Positions 1 through 8,101 of a stretch of 35,852 nucleotides of DNA are shown here, piece by piece. The DNA comes from Bacillota bacterium. Lineage in GTDB: Bacteria > Bacillota > DTU025. The stretch covers positions 1 through 35,852 of the forward strand of contig JAGVTS010000131.1 in NCBI GenBank assembly GCA_019136685.1. The letters are read 5' to 3'. Made by a program: the position numbers and the translations under genes. Each line of letters starts with the position of its first letter. Position 1 is the first letter of the stretch. A model generated the notes under the pieces. The model saw nothing but the letters and a program-made list of their open reading frames with translations. It was not told where the DNA came from and ran no database searches.

Positions 1-2778
1 GTCGCGCGGGATGTCGACCCGATAGAGGAAGTCCGGCGCCGATCGGAAAGGCCCGCCCCCAGATCCGGTTTCCTCGCGGGCGGCGAGGATCCGGCGGATC
101 GAGTCTTTGGATATACCTTTGACCTGCATGAGGCCTACACGGATAGCGGGACCTATAGCCTCGTCTTCCGTTTTACCCACTGTCTCGCCTATGGGATCCT
201 CTGCTTCTGCGGTTTCCACCGAGTACTTCTCTTGGCTGCAGTTGATGTCGAGCGGCAGCACACGCACGCCGCGGCGCTTGGCCTCCACGAGCAGTGTGCG
301 GGGCGAATAGAACCCCATGGGCTGGGCGCTCAGGACCGCGGCGTAGAAGTAGGCGGGGTAGTGGCGCACCATGTATGCCGTGCGGTAGGCGGTGTCGGCG
401 AACGCGGCGGCATGCGCTTCGCAGAATCCATAGCCGGCGTAGCCTACAATGTAGGAAAACACAGTTTCGGCTACCTTCGGATCTGTTCCGCCTGCGACGG
501 CTTTGGCCACGAAGTCGCGGCCGATCTCCTCCATTTCGCGCATGGATCGAAAATGCGTCATCACTTTGCGCAGGCGGTCGGCCTCGCCCGGCGCGAAGCC
601 CGCGATTGCGGTAGCGATCTGGATCACCTGTTCCTGGTAGAGCACGACTCCGTAGGTTTTGTCGAGAATCGGGGCGAGCCTGGGATCTACGTAGGTGATC
701 TCCTCCTCGCCGCGGCGGCGCGCGATAAACGGCTCCACCATGTTGCCCTGAATCGGCCCCGGTCGGATCAGGGCAACACTTGCTACAATATCTTCGAAAC
801 TGTCGGCGCCGAGGCGCGTTTGCAGGGCGCGCTGGGCCGGGCTTTCCAGCTGGAACACGCCAATGGTCTCGCCTGAGTTGAGCATTTCGTACGTGGCCCG
901 GTCGCTGTGGGGTATGCGGTCGAAGTCGAAGCCGGGGTCGGCGCCTGAGCCGGAGTAGGAGCCATCGCTGCGAACGGCGGTATGGCCGGCGCCGGTCGTA
1001 CCACTGCCGCGGACCATGTCTACAGCGTGTTCCACGGCGCCCAGTGTTCGCAGGGAGAGCAGGTCCAGCTTGATGAGGCCCAGGTCTTCAATGGTGTCTT
1101 TGTCGAACTGAGTAATGGCGACGCCTTTGGCAGCCATCTGCAGCGGGGTCACGCAGGTGAGGGGCTCGCTTGAGATGACCAGCCCACCTAGGTGGGTGCC
1201 GATGTGGCGGGGATAGCCTGCCACCGACTCAGCCAAGGTGAGCAGGAGCTCGTATTTCCACGCGGGTATGCCGGAGTCGCGCATCTCGGGGTACCGGCTG
1301 AAAGCTGCGCGCACAGCGTCCGCCGGGACGTGGGGTAGGGTCTTGGCCAGGCGATCAATGTCGGATTGCGGGAATCCGAGCACACGGCCGAAGTCGCGTA
1401 TGGCCGACCTGCCCTGGAAGGTGTTGAATGTACAGACTGACGCGACATGCTCCTCGCCGTAGCGCTGGTATACGTAGTGGGCAACGTCGTCGCGCCGCTC
1501 TGACTCGAAGTCGATGTCGATGTCTGGCTTTTGGGAGCGCTCCAAGCTCATGAACCTTTCGAAGAGCAATCCGCGGGCTATCGAGTCCACATTGGTCAGG
1601 CGGAGGCAATATGCGACGGCGGAATCGGCCGCCGATCCGCGACCGGCGTACCGGATGCCCTGCGAACGGGCCCAGCATGCAATATCCCACACGGCGAGGA
1701 AGTAGTCTTCAAAGCCCAGGGTGGTTATGATGTTGAGTTCGTGGTCCAGCCTCGATTGGATCGCCGGGGTGATGCGGCCGTACCGTTCGGCGGCGCCCTG
1801 CATTGTAAGGCGCCTGAGGAGGGCGGCGGCGTCGGTGGCGGAATCGCTGCCGCTGCTGCAACCCCAGTCGCCGGGCGTGGCTTGGTATTTGGGGAACAGA
1901 CGGCGCGATAGATCCAGGCCGGGCGAGCATCTGTCGGCTATCGCCAGAGTGTTGGCAATGGCCTCGGGGTATCTGGCGAATGACTCGACCATTTCCTCTG
2001 CGGACTTCAGGTAGTTCTCGGCGTTCACGCGCCGCTCGGGGTGTATATCGTCAAGGGTGGTGAGGGTCCGGACGCATGTTAACGCGTCGTGCACCTCGAA
2101 CCGGGACTTCTCTGCATAGTGCACGTTGTTGGTGGCGGCCAGGCCGAGGCCGGCGGCGGAGGCTAATTGTGCCAGGGATGCGTTGAGAGCCGACGCGCCC
2201 GGCGTCAGTGTGTGCTGTAACTCAATGTAGAAGTTCGACTGACCGAATATGGAGGCGAGCTCCTTGGCTGTCGCCAGAGCCTCAGTGAACCTGCCTGCGG
2301 CAACCAGAGAGGCGACGCGTCCGCGGCGGCAACCCGACAGTGCGATTATGTGGTCGGAATGCCGCCTCAGTATCTCTAGGGAGGCATGGGGATCAAGGCG
2401 GGGTGAGGACATGTAGGCGTCAGTCAATATGCGGCAAATGTTCGAATAACCGCAGGGGTCGGCGGCCAGCAGGGTGAGGTGGCACACGGGATTGTCGGAG
2501 GCGCGATCGGCGCGGGCAGTGGCGCTGCTGTTGCTGTGGCCTCTGTGGGTTTCGGATCCTCTGTGACTTACTGTTAGCTCTGTGCCGCATATCGGTTTGA
2601 TTCCGCGCTCGGCGGCGGCTTTCGTCAGTTCCACCACGGCGCTGACGTTGTTGTGGTCGGTTATGGCTATGGCGGGCATGCCTAAGGAGGCGGCCCTGGC
2701 CACCAGAGCTATACAGGTGTCCGCGCCGTCGAGGAAGGAATACTGGGAATGGACGTGGAGATGGACGAAGTCTTTCAT
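1..2778 (-). CDS. dnaE2: Error-prone DNA polymerase III alpha subunit, DnaE2/ImuC type (3' end off window)
   Basis: Translesion C-family DNA polymerase. The minus-strand frame is open for 926 codons from the ATG at 2778 to the window edge; family members are usually a little over 1000 residues, so only the C-terminal end is missing. An N-terminal PHP domain is visible (HLHVHS at residues 6-11, TDHNN later). The palm catalytic acids are present as PDIDID (Asp419, 421, 423) with the later KLDLL motif. The segment QPMGFYSPRTL followed by EAKRRGV is typical of the DnaE2/ImuC branch rather than replicative DnaE1. It starts 4 nt after the stop of the DUF6504-like gene, so the two are probably translationally coupled, and it belongs with imuB upstream. 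By family knowledge it extends past lesions when recruited by ImuB. Seen: motifs and synteny. Inferred: SOS role. Confidence 0.93.
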   Translation of the reverse strand, partial: MKDFVHLHVHSQYSFLDGADTCIALVARAASLGMPAIAITDHNNVSAVVELTKAAAERGIKPICGTELTVSHRGSETHRGHSNSSATARADRASDNPVCHLTLLAADPCGYSNICRILTDAYMSSPRLDPHASLEILRRHSDHIIALSGCRRGRVASLVAAGRFTEALATAKELASIFGQSNFYIELQHTLTPGASALNASLAQLASAAGLGLAATNNVHYAEKSRFEVHDALTCVRTLTTLDDIHPERRVNAENYLKSAEEMVESFARYPEAIANTLAIADRCSPGLDLSRRLFPKYQATPGDWGCSSGSDSATDAAALLRRLTMQGAAERYGRITPAIQSRLDHELNIITTLGFEDYFLAVWDIACWARSQGIRYAGRGSAADSAVAYCLRLTNVDSIARGLLFERFMSLERSQKPDIDIDFESERRDDVAHYVYQRYGEEHVASVCTFNTFQGRSAIRDFGRVLGFPQSDIDRLAKTLPHVPADAVRAAFSRYPEMRDSGIPAWKYELLLTLAESVAGYPRHIGTHLGGLVISSEPLTCVTPLQMAAKGVAITQFDKDTIEDLGLIKLDLLSLRTLGAVEHAVDMVRGSGTTGAGHTAVRSDGSYSGSGADPGFDFDRIPHSDRATYEMLNSGETIGVFQLESPAQRALQTRLGADSFEDIVASVALIRPGPIQGNMVEPFIARRRGEEEITYVDPRLAPILDKTYGVVLYQEQVIQIATAIAGFAPGEADRLRKVMTHFRSMREMEEIGRDFVAKAVAGGTDPKVAETVFSYIVGYAGYGFCEAHAAAFADTAYRTAYMVRHYPAYFYAAVLSAQPMGFYSPRTLLVEAKRRGVRVLPLDINCSQEKYSVETAEAEDPIGETVGKTEDEAIGPAIRVGLMQVKGISKDSIRRILAAREETGSGGGPFRSAPDFLYRVDIPRD

Positions 2779-2782
2779 ATGC

Positions 2783-3028
2783 TCAGTCGAGCACCCGCGA
2801 CAGCGCCCATTCACCAGGGGCCTCGCGGCACAGCTCATAGCAACCCCCTCCCGCCGAGGCGATCAGGTAGTAGTCCTTTTCCTCCTCGCCGTCCCACCAT
2901 TCACCCGACTCGCGCCAGTAATCGATGATCTGTGCGACCGGGCGCCACTTATCCGGCCAATAAAACCGGGACGGCGAACCGGCGGGCCCTTCTACAACAC
3001 GAACCCGCGCATCTATTTTCCTGGCCAT
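2783..3028 (-). CDS. Small DUF6504-like protein of the mutagenesis cassette
   Basis: An 81-residue soluble protein rich in Trp, Tyr and Glu, with the pattern RPVAQIIDYWRESGEWW followed by a YYLI strand and CYELCRE. From memory this resembles DUF6504, small proteins found beside DnaE2 and Y-family polymerase genes in actinobacteria and some Firmicutes; the function is unknown. The ATG at 3028 is preferred over an in-frame GTG nine bases earlier because an AGGA ribosome site lies only one base before that GTG but about 10 before the ATG. It ends 4 nt before dnaE2. The gene order imuB, DUF6504, dnaE2 supports a role with the error-prone polymerase, but no catalytic motif is seen. Confidence 0.7.
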   Translation of the reverse strand: MARKIDARVRVVEGPAGSPSRFYWPDKWRPVAQIIDYWRESGEWWDGEEEKDYYLIASAGGGCYELCREAPGEWALSRVLD

Positions 3029-3047
3029 AGAGATCACGTCCTATCTG

Positions 3048-3269
3048 CTAGCCTGAGAGCGTGCTCTTGTCAGCCCATTTGCCGGCATCACCTGTCTTCG
3101 GATCTGGCTTCCGGCATGCAGCCCCGCCAGGTGCACAACCAAAACAGCTGGGGCAGAACGGGACCCGGGAATAGACCGGGGGCAGATCCGAGGACAAGTC
3201 CAGAGATAGATCCAAGGGCAGACCCGAGGGTCGACCCAAGGACTGCCCGAAGGACGAAAGGGCGATCAA
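3048..3269 (-). CDS. Doubtful cysteine-rich small ORF upstream of the DUF6504 gene
   Basis: A 73-codon open frame with a TTG start that ends 19 nt before the DUF6504 gene. Its N-terminal half is made by the 12-bp tandem repeat (Leu-Asp-Leu/Gly-Leu-Pro type units); its C-terminal half carries CPSCFGC and a third Cys pair before GKWADKSTLSG. No convincing ribosome site precedes the TTG, and a second overlapping minus frame (3088-3303) is equally open. It may be a leader peptide, a real small protein or chance. No family recognised. Confidence 0.2.
   Translation of the reverse strand: MIALSSFGQSLGRPSGLPLDLSLDLSSDLPPVYSRVPFCPSCFGCAPGGAACRKPDPKTGDAGKWADKSTLSG
3179..3262. repeat. Degenerate 12-bp tandem repeat (seven units)
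   Basis: Seven consecutive imperfect 12-mers near the consensus AGGGCAGACCCG run from 3179 to 3262 without spacers. They lie in the gap between imuB and the DUF6504 gene. Because 12 is a multiple of three the array stays open in several frames and produces Asp-Pro-Arg type repeats on the plus strand. Unit length and lack of spacers exclude a CRISPR array. Confidence 0.75.
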
Positions 3270-3283
3270 TGTAGCCCAGCGTT

Positions 3284-3299
3284 ATACCCCCGGGGGTAT
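3284..3299. promoter_or_regulatory. Perfect 16-bp GC-core palindrome, CsoR/RcnR-like operator shape
   Basis: ATACCCCCGGGGGTAT is a perfect 16-bp palindrome. AT-flanked C5-G5 dyads are the general shape of operators bound by CsoR/RcnR-family metal or persulfide sensors. It sits upstream of the DUF6504-dnaE2 genes and downstream of a possible minus-strand -10 hexamer at 3433-3438. No metal gene lies next to it, so the assignment is tentative. Confidence 0.35.
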
Positions 3300-3844
3300 C
3301 CAAGCAGAGATGCCGTCAGATTTTGATAACAGTTTTGCCGATGGGCGCAGAATTTGAGTACATGCATTTGAGTCCAGGCCGGCCGGGGATCATAGACAGC
3401 TACAAAGGAATTTTACGGGCGGATCTCCTTACATTATACGTAAAGAACACGGAATAACGCACCGTCTCTCGCGCGGCAATACCAAATATATCCGCATAAT
3501 GGGATATCATGTTTGCCAGGCTGTCCGATTTCGCGCCCGGACTGATGGGATACCCCCCGTTTTCGTGTTATGGAGGCGGTTGGGCGCTCCTCCGAAATCG
3601 ATGTACTCAAAAGTTGCGGGCATCTCCGAAACTATCGATGAAAAATGACACTATCGCAGCTCAGGCCGTTTTGACCCACAGTTATCGTAGCTAGACCAGC
3701 TAAAGGGCCTTTTCCGCGAGGATGCCCAAGGGCCCCGCGAACCCAGGAGCCCGAGAACCCAGAAACTCCGGGGGGGAGTCTCATTAGTGGTCACCCTCGA
3801 ACAAGATTATCGCTGCCGTGTTATTACCTATATAATGGGAGAGA
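3300..3844. other. 545-bp stretch without a recognisable gene
   Basis: No frame here has a ribosome site plus a recognisable protein. A TATAAT hexamer occurs on the minus strand at 3433-3438 followed by AAGGAG, with only a weak -35, and could start a second transcript toward the DUF6504 gene and dnaE2. A 61-codon plus frame at 3509-3694 has no ribosome site and matches no family I recognise. A TATAAT on the plus strand near 3831 has no gene after it. Confidence 0.5.
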
Positions 3845-5155
3845 CTAGAGCAACGATTCGGCCAGCATGCGGTCGTGCCGAGATCTTACGAGCGTATTGG
3901 CGGTGGTTACACTCCTCGCGCCGAATTTCTCCCGTATAGACTCTATCGCGTGCTCGAGTTCACGCTGCCCGGGTTCGGGTTGTGCTGCGGGGCCGAATAT
4001 GGACAACTGCACCGCCGCGGGCGCTACTAGCCCCGAAGCGCGGACGCGTATTGCCGACACTGGCCCGGACACTCTGCCTTCGGCAGCGTGTATCACAGCT
4101 CGCATGATTTTCGGCAAGGAGTCGGTGGGGCGGCGAAAGTAATGGCGCTTCAGTACCGGGCCGCTGCTCCTGATATCCCTGCTACCGCTGCTGTTCCCGG
4201 CGCCATCTGGGGCTACGCCGCCGGCAGCGCTCGCGAGTTGCGCCATGTCTAGCTCGAGTTCGATGCAGGATACAGCGCGGCTACCCGAAGCGATAAGCCT
4301 AGCGGCGATTTCAGAAGCGCATACGCGCAGGCACTGCTCCAGATCAGGCCACTCGCATACGGGAAAGTCGAACGACATGGAGCATTCAATCGTTTCTTCT
4401 GGATACGCCGCACGAACCGGGGATCGGTCGATGCCCCGGCTTAACAAGTGAGCCGCAAGGCCTGCTTCGCCCAGCTGGGAGGTGAGCATGGATAAGGGAA
4501 CCGCTTGTAGTTGGCCCACTGTGTTGATCCCTAGCTTTAAGAGCTTGTCGACAGTTTCCGGCGATAGCGGCCAGAGCGAACCCACCGGTAGCTTCGACAG
4601 AAACCGCTCCTCCAAGCCGGACGCGACTGTGATCACCTGCTCTGGATATGGGCCTACAGCTACGCCGACGCCGAGACCAGCACCAACCCCGCCGCTCACG
4701 CCCATTCCCACATCCGCCTCTGCTGCGATTCTGGCTATGAGCCGATTGCCCGCCAGACCTATCCGAACTTCTAGGCCAGCCTTATCCTTGGATTCAACTA
4801 CGATGGAATCGGCTATTGCCGGGACGTCGCCGCAACCGGTGAAGTCGGCGAATGCACCGTCTACGGCGATGGGCTCAACAAGCGGAGTATGTTCGTAGCA
4901 GATATCCCACACCTTGTTGGCGAGGCGCGGGTAGGCATCGGGTTCTTGATCTACGAAGACCGCGCCTGGGCATGCTTGCCGCGCGTGCCTGCGCGTTGCC
5001 CCCGGGAGTACCCCCGCTGCGAACAATTCGGGCGATACTCCTATGACGGTGTTCTTGTTGACCGCCGCGAAAGATGTGCCCCGAAGATCGGGATCGAGCA
5101 GCACGTGAGCGGCGGAATGCAAGAACGGGATATGCATGTAAGCGATAGAGCGCAT
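3845..5155 (-). CDS. imuB: ImuB-like catalytically dead Y-family polymerase homologue with clamp-binding motif
   Basis: A 436-residue Y-family (DinB/UmuC fold) protein. The N-terminus (MRSIAYMHIPF) aligns with DinB, but the metal-binding Asp-x-Asp is replaced by His8 and Pro10, and the usual SIDEAYLD motif reads AVDGAFADFTG with Asp99 kept and the Glu changed to Gly100. This loss is typical of ImuB, which acts as a scaffold rather than a polymerase. QLSIFG at residues 383-388 fits the beta-clamp binding consensus. A Gly/Val-rich insertion at about 147-170 is unusual. The ATG at 5155 follows a GGAGG site by about 8 nt. Promoter and SOS box lie just upstream. It probably brings DnaE2 to the clamp at lesions. 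A RecA-like ImuA partner is not seen in the window. Confidence 0.85.
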   Translation of the reverse strand: MRSIAYMHIPFLHSAAHVLLDPDLRGTSFAAVNKNTVIGVSPELFAAGVLPGATRRHARQACPGAVFVDQEPDAYPRLANKVWDICYEHTPLVEPIAVDGAFADFTGCGDVPAIADSIVVESKDKAGLEVRIGLAGNRLIARIAAEADVGMGVSGGVGAGLGVGVAVGPYPEQVITVASGLEERFLSKLPVGSLWPLSPETVDKLLKLGINTVGQLQAVPLSMLTSQLGEAGLAAHLLSRGIDRSPVRAAYPEETIECSMSFDFPVCEWPDLEQCLRVCASEIAARLIASGSRAVSCIELELDMAQLASAAGGVAPDGAGNSSGSRDIRSSGPVLKRHYFRRPTDSLPKIMRAVIHAAEGRVSGPVSAIRVRASGLVAPAAVQLSIFGPAAQPEPGQRELEHAIESIREKFGARSVTTANTLVRSRHDRMLAESLL

Positions 5156-5174
5156 TCTGACACGCCTCCGCGAT

Positions 5175-5188
5175 AGAACATATGTTCG
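5175..5188 (-). promoter_or_regulatory. LexA/DinR SOS box in front of imuB
   Basis: On the minus strand the site reads CGAACATATGTTCT, with a perfect inner palindrome GAACATATGTTC at 5176-5187. This fits the Gram-positive LexA (DinR) consensus CGAACnnnnGTTCG with one end mismatch. It starts 8 bp downstream of the -10 hexamer, where bound repressor would block initiation, and about 20 bp before the imuB start. Confidence 0.9.
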
Positions 5189-5196
5189 GTAAACTC

Positions 5197-5225
5197 ATTA
5201 TATGCGGAGACCGATGGGAAGTCAA
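5197..5225 (-). promoter_or_regulatory. Consensus SigA promoter of imuB
   Basis: Minus-strand TTGACT (5220-5225) and TATAAT (5197-5202) are separated by exactly 17 bp. The start would fall within the SOS box, leaving a short leader before the GGAGG site and ATG at 5155. The -35 lies only about 25 bp from the beginning of the divergent RHS frame. Confidence 0.85.
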
Positions 5226-5249
5226 CGAACCTGAAGCTGAACATCTTCC

Positions 5250-7913
5250 TTGTTTGGCGCGGCCAACCCGCTGTCGTCGACTCCCAAACGGTTCGACATC
5301 AAGGTACGGGTGAGTCTATCTCCCATTTGGATTGCATCCGCTTCCGCCGTCGGCCCGGGACCTGCCTGGGTTCCCAAGAATCCGGGCGAGACATCCAAGC
5401 AGACTCTTGAGTACCACGCAAGCTTAGCGTGGCTGCCAACCAGGTCGTCCGTTCTCGGCTTCGGGTCCTCAGGCGCGGAGTCGTCCACCACATACAGCTA
5501 CGACGACAACAGGTTCCTGTTCCCGACTTCGGTAGAAACCGCGGTGCGCAACGCCGATTCAAGCCTGAGCATAGTGCGCACAGATGCCCAGTACGACGGA
5601 TTCGGCAGGGTGAAGAGGTACAACAAGTACACCGTCGGAGACCCGACGGCCGGCGTATCGTACAGCGCGTTCACGTACGATGCGATCGGTCGGCTTCTCA
5701 CCGCCCAAAGGCCTGCCCAGAGCCAGGCCGGCGGCTATACGAGATCCACATACAGCCGCGCCTACGACGATCAGAACTTCATAGTCACTATCAGCGATGA
5801 GCTGAACCGCAGGACGAGGGAGACCTATGACGGCCTAGGGCGGTTCACGCTTGCCCAGCGAGAGGAAACCTCCGGCGTATGGAGGCAGGCCGCGCACGTT
5901 CAGTACGACTCATTGGGACGCGCGGCGCGCGAGTACGACGCTTTCGGCACAGCTCACGAGACCAAATACGAGTACGACGCGTTTGGGCGAAGGATCCGGA
6001 CCTACTACCCTAAGGAACCGGGCGAAGGCGACTACGACCGCGTGCTTGCCGAGTCCTGGAGCGTAAGCGCAGGGTTCTCCTCGGCTTCGCTGGGCCTGCC
6101 CGCGCCGCCGCAGGAGTCGGAAGCCCCAAGTTATGTCAGCGCCGTCAGGTGGGAAAAGGATAGCGCCGCGAGAAAGGCGTCGGAGACAGCGCAGCGCCTG
6201 ACCTATCGAGGGTACGACATAGCAGGCAGGTTGATTTGGAGCGCCTCGCAGACCGGGCCGGGGCCGCGCGACTGGAGCGTGTCGTGCCACAAGTACGACG
6301 CCCTGGATAGAACGGAGGCCAGCTGGGTATGGAGAACGGCCGACACGGGCGGCTGGGACAAGACTTCGTACGAGTACGGGCTGCATGTTGACTCGCCCAC
6401 CGCGATGGCCTTACCCGGGAACGGAAGCCCCGAGCCCAAACATGAATACGGGTACAATAGTCGAGGCCTGAAGACTGCCGAGGATCCGGGGAAGCCGTAT
6501 GCGATCTCGTTTGCCTACGATGAGCTTGACAGAATCAAGGGCGCGAACTACAGCGACCCCGCGGCGCCTATGAGCTCGAAGTTCTTCTACGACCACAACA
6601 GTCGCGTAACTCGGGCTGAACTCTATAGGACCGGGACGCTTCTGAACAGGACGACCGCCGCCTATAACCTGCGCGGTTGGCTTACGAGCCAGGCCTGGAC
6701 CGTCGACGGCGCGTCGTATACCCTCGGCTACGCCTATAACGACGCCGGCGACCGCATCGGGATGACCTACCCCAATGGGACAGCCGTTAGCTTCGAGTAC
6801 GATAGCCAAGGCCGGCTGGTCAGGATCCCCGGCTACTTCGGGTCTGAAGGGCAGCCGACCCAGAATGGATTCGTATACGACGCCAACGGCTTTCTGATCA
6901 GCGCGACGGCGGCAACCGGAGTGGCCAGCGCGTACACAGCCGACGCCCAGGGCAGGCTCAAGTCCATAGTCGTCGCAAGGCAGCAACCTGCAAAGAACAT
7001 ACTCCGTCTCGACTACTCCTACACGCCCCAGGGGAACGTATCATGCATATCTGGAGCTAACGGAGGCTCTCCGTTTGAGCTTCGCTACGGATACGACTGG
7101 GTAAGCAGACTGACCTTGGCTCAGGTTCCGAAACCCTCGGGGATATCGACCGTCGAGTACCAATACGACGGAGCGGGCAACAGAACATCGGAAACCTGGT
7201 TGGGCTCCGGGCCGGTGCAGTACCAGTACTCAGCCGGCAATTACCTATCAACCCGCGGCGCCGCGAGTTACACCTGGGGTCCATACGGTCAGTTGATCTC
7301 CAAGACCGAAAACGCTGTGACGACCGAGTACGGATACAGCGCTCAGCGCCTGATGAACGCGGTGAAGGTGGGCGGGGCGGCCGCGGCGAACTACGAGTAC
7401 GACGCTCTGGGCCGAAGGGTGAAGGCGGTCGAGGGCGGAACGACCATCGTGACCCTGCACTCTGGAAACGACATAGTATACGAAGCGCGGACCGAACCCG
7501 GACAGAGCGCAACCGCCACATGCTATCTCGCGCTGAACGGGAAGTGCCTGGCCAAGATAGTTCGGGAGAACGCAAATCCCGCTCAGACGTTCTTCCTGTA
7601 CGCCGATATGGTAGGCTCGATCAGAGCGATCACCGACTCCGCGGGCGGGGTAGCCGCAAGATTCGAGTACGAGCCGTTCGGGCTGCTTACGATGTCCACC
7701 GGCCCCATGGCCGCCGGAGCGCACAGGTTCACCGGAAAGCCGGAGGACGGCGCTACCGAGTTCTACTACTTCGGAGCGAGGTACTACGACCCCGAGGTCG
7801 GAAGGTTTATCTCCAGGGATCCGATATGCTATGGGTCGAACTGGTACTTATGCCGCAGCCTGAACCCTGCAGTAGCGGGGACAGTAGTTCCGCAAGGCAT
7901 CGGCTTTGATTAG
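5250..7913 (+). CDS. RHS/YD-repeat protein fragment ending in the RHS core
   Basis: A frame of 887 codons made of YD repeats (YEYDAFGRR, YDALDRTE, YDSQGRLV and similar) ending in the hallmark RHS core (FTGKPEDG, YYFGARYYDP, GRFISRDP near residues 825-860). RHS proteins form a secreted or surface beta-cocoon that delivers variable C-terminal toxins. Here the N-terminus is doubtful: the only starts near 5250 are TTG without a ribosome site, no signal peptide is seen, and convincing RHS sequence begins only around TLEYHASLAWLP (near 5406). The C-terminus stops about 25 residues after the core, where a toxin domain or the usual NPVN/DPSG segment is expected. I read it as a fragment cut at both ends; the true gene may have been much longer. 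Confidence 0.75.
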   Translation: MFGAANPLSSTPKRFDIKVRVSLSPIWIASASAVGPGPAWVPKNPGETSKQTLEYHASLAWLPTRSSVLGFGSSGAESSTTYSYDDNRFLFPTSVETAVRNADSSLSIVRTDAQYDGFGRVKRYNKYTVGDPTAGVSYSAFTYDAIGRLLTAQRPAQSQAGGYTRSTYSRAYDDQNFIVTISDELNRRTRETYDGLGRFTLAQREETSGVWRQAAHVQYDSLGRAAREYDAFGTAHETKYEYDAFGRRIRTYYPKEPGEGDYDRVLAESWSVSAGFSSASLGLPAPPQESEAPSYVSAVRWEKDSAARKASETAQRLTYRGYDIAGRLIWSASQTGPGPRDWSVSCHKYDALDRTEASWVWRTADTGGWDKTSYEYGLHVDSPTAMALPGNGSPEPKHEYGYNSRGLKTAEDPGKPYAISFAYDELDRIKGANYSDPAAPMSSKFFYDHNSRVTRAELYRTGTLLNRTTAAYNLRGWLTSQAWTVDGASYTLGYAYNDAGDRIGMTYPNGTAVSFEYDSQGRLVRIPGYFGSEGQPTQNGFVYDANGFLISATAATGVASAYTADAQGRLKSIVVARQQPAKNILRLDYSYTPQGNVSCISGANGGSPFELRYGYDWVSRLTLAQVPKPSGISTVEYQYDGAGNRTSETWLGSGPVQYQYSAGNYLSTRGAASYTWGPYGQLISKTENAVTTEYGYSAQRLMNAVKVGGAAAANYEYDALGRRVKAVEGGTTIVTLHSGNDIVYEARTEPGQSATATCYLALNGKCLAKIVRENANPAQTFFLYADMVGSIRAITDSAGGVAARFEYEPFGLLTMSTGPMAAGAHRFTGKPEDGATEFYYFGARYYDPEVGRFISRDPICYGSNWYLCRSLNPAVAGTVVPQGIGFD

Positions 7914-8042
7914 GTATGCAGGCTTGGCGCTGCTGCCGTGGGGATGGTTGGAAGCATCAGGTGGACTCTCGCAAATAGAGCGTAGCTGGGGAGCCGGCGA
8001 AGACGGCATGGGGCCAGTTCCCATACAGGGGGTAAAGAAGAA

Positions 8043-8097
8043 TCCCGCACCTCAAGTCGAAATCAATCGACACGCCGACCTAAACGGAGGTGCGGGA
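8043..8097 (+). promoter_or_regulatory. Hairpin that hides the transposase ribosome site
   Basis: TCCCGCACCTC (8043-8053) is perfectly complementary to GAGGTGCGGGA (8087-8097), an 11-bp stem with a 33-nt loop. The GGAGG ribosome site (8086-8090) of the transposase start at 8102 is inside the 3' arm. Insertion sequences often use such stems to stop translation from read-through transcripts. Confidence 0.65.
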
Positions 8098-8101
8098 CAG
8101 G

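Noticed and set aside
232..876. Plus-strand open frames opposite dnaE2, and similar frames up to 2014
   Set aside because: They lie opposite a continuous minus-strand coding frame with full polymerase motifs; their own translations match nothing and lack ribosome sites.
3179..3262. Short tandem repeat considered as a CRISPR array
   Set aside because: Units are 12 bp, degenerate and contiguous without spacers; no cas genes are present.
3509..3694. 61-codon plus-strand frame between imuB and the DUF6504 gene
   Set aside because: No ribosome site, no recognisable domain, isolated from other plus-strand genes.
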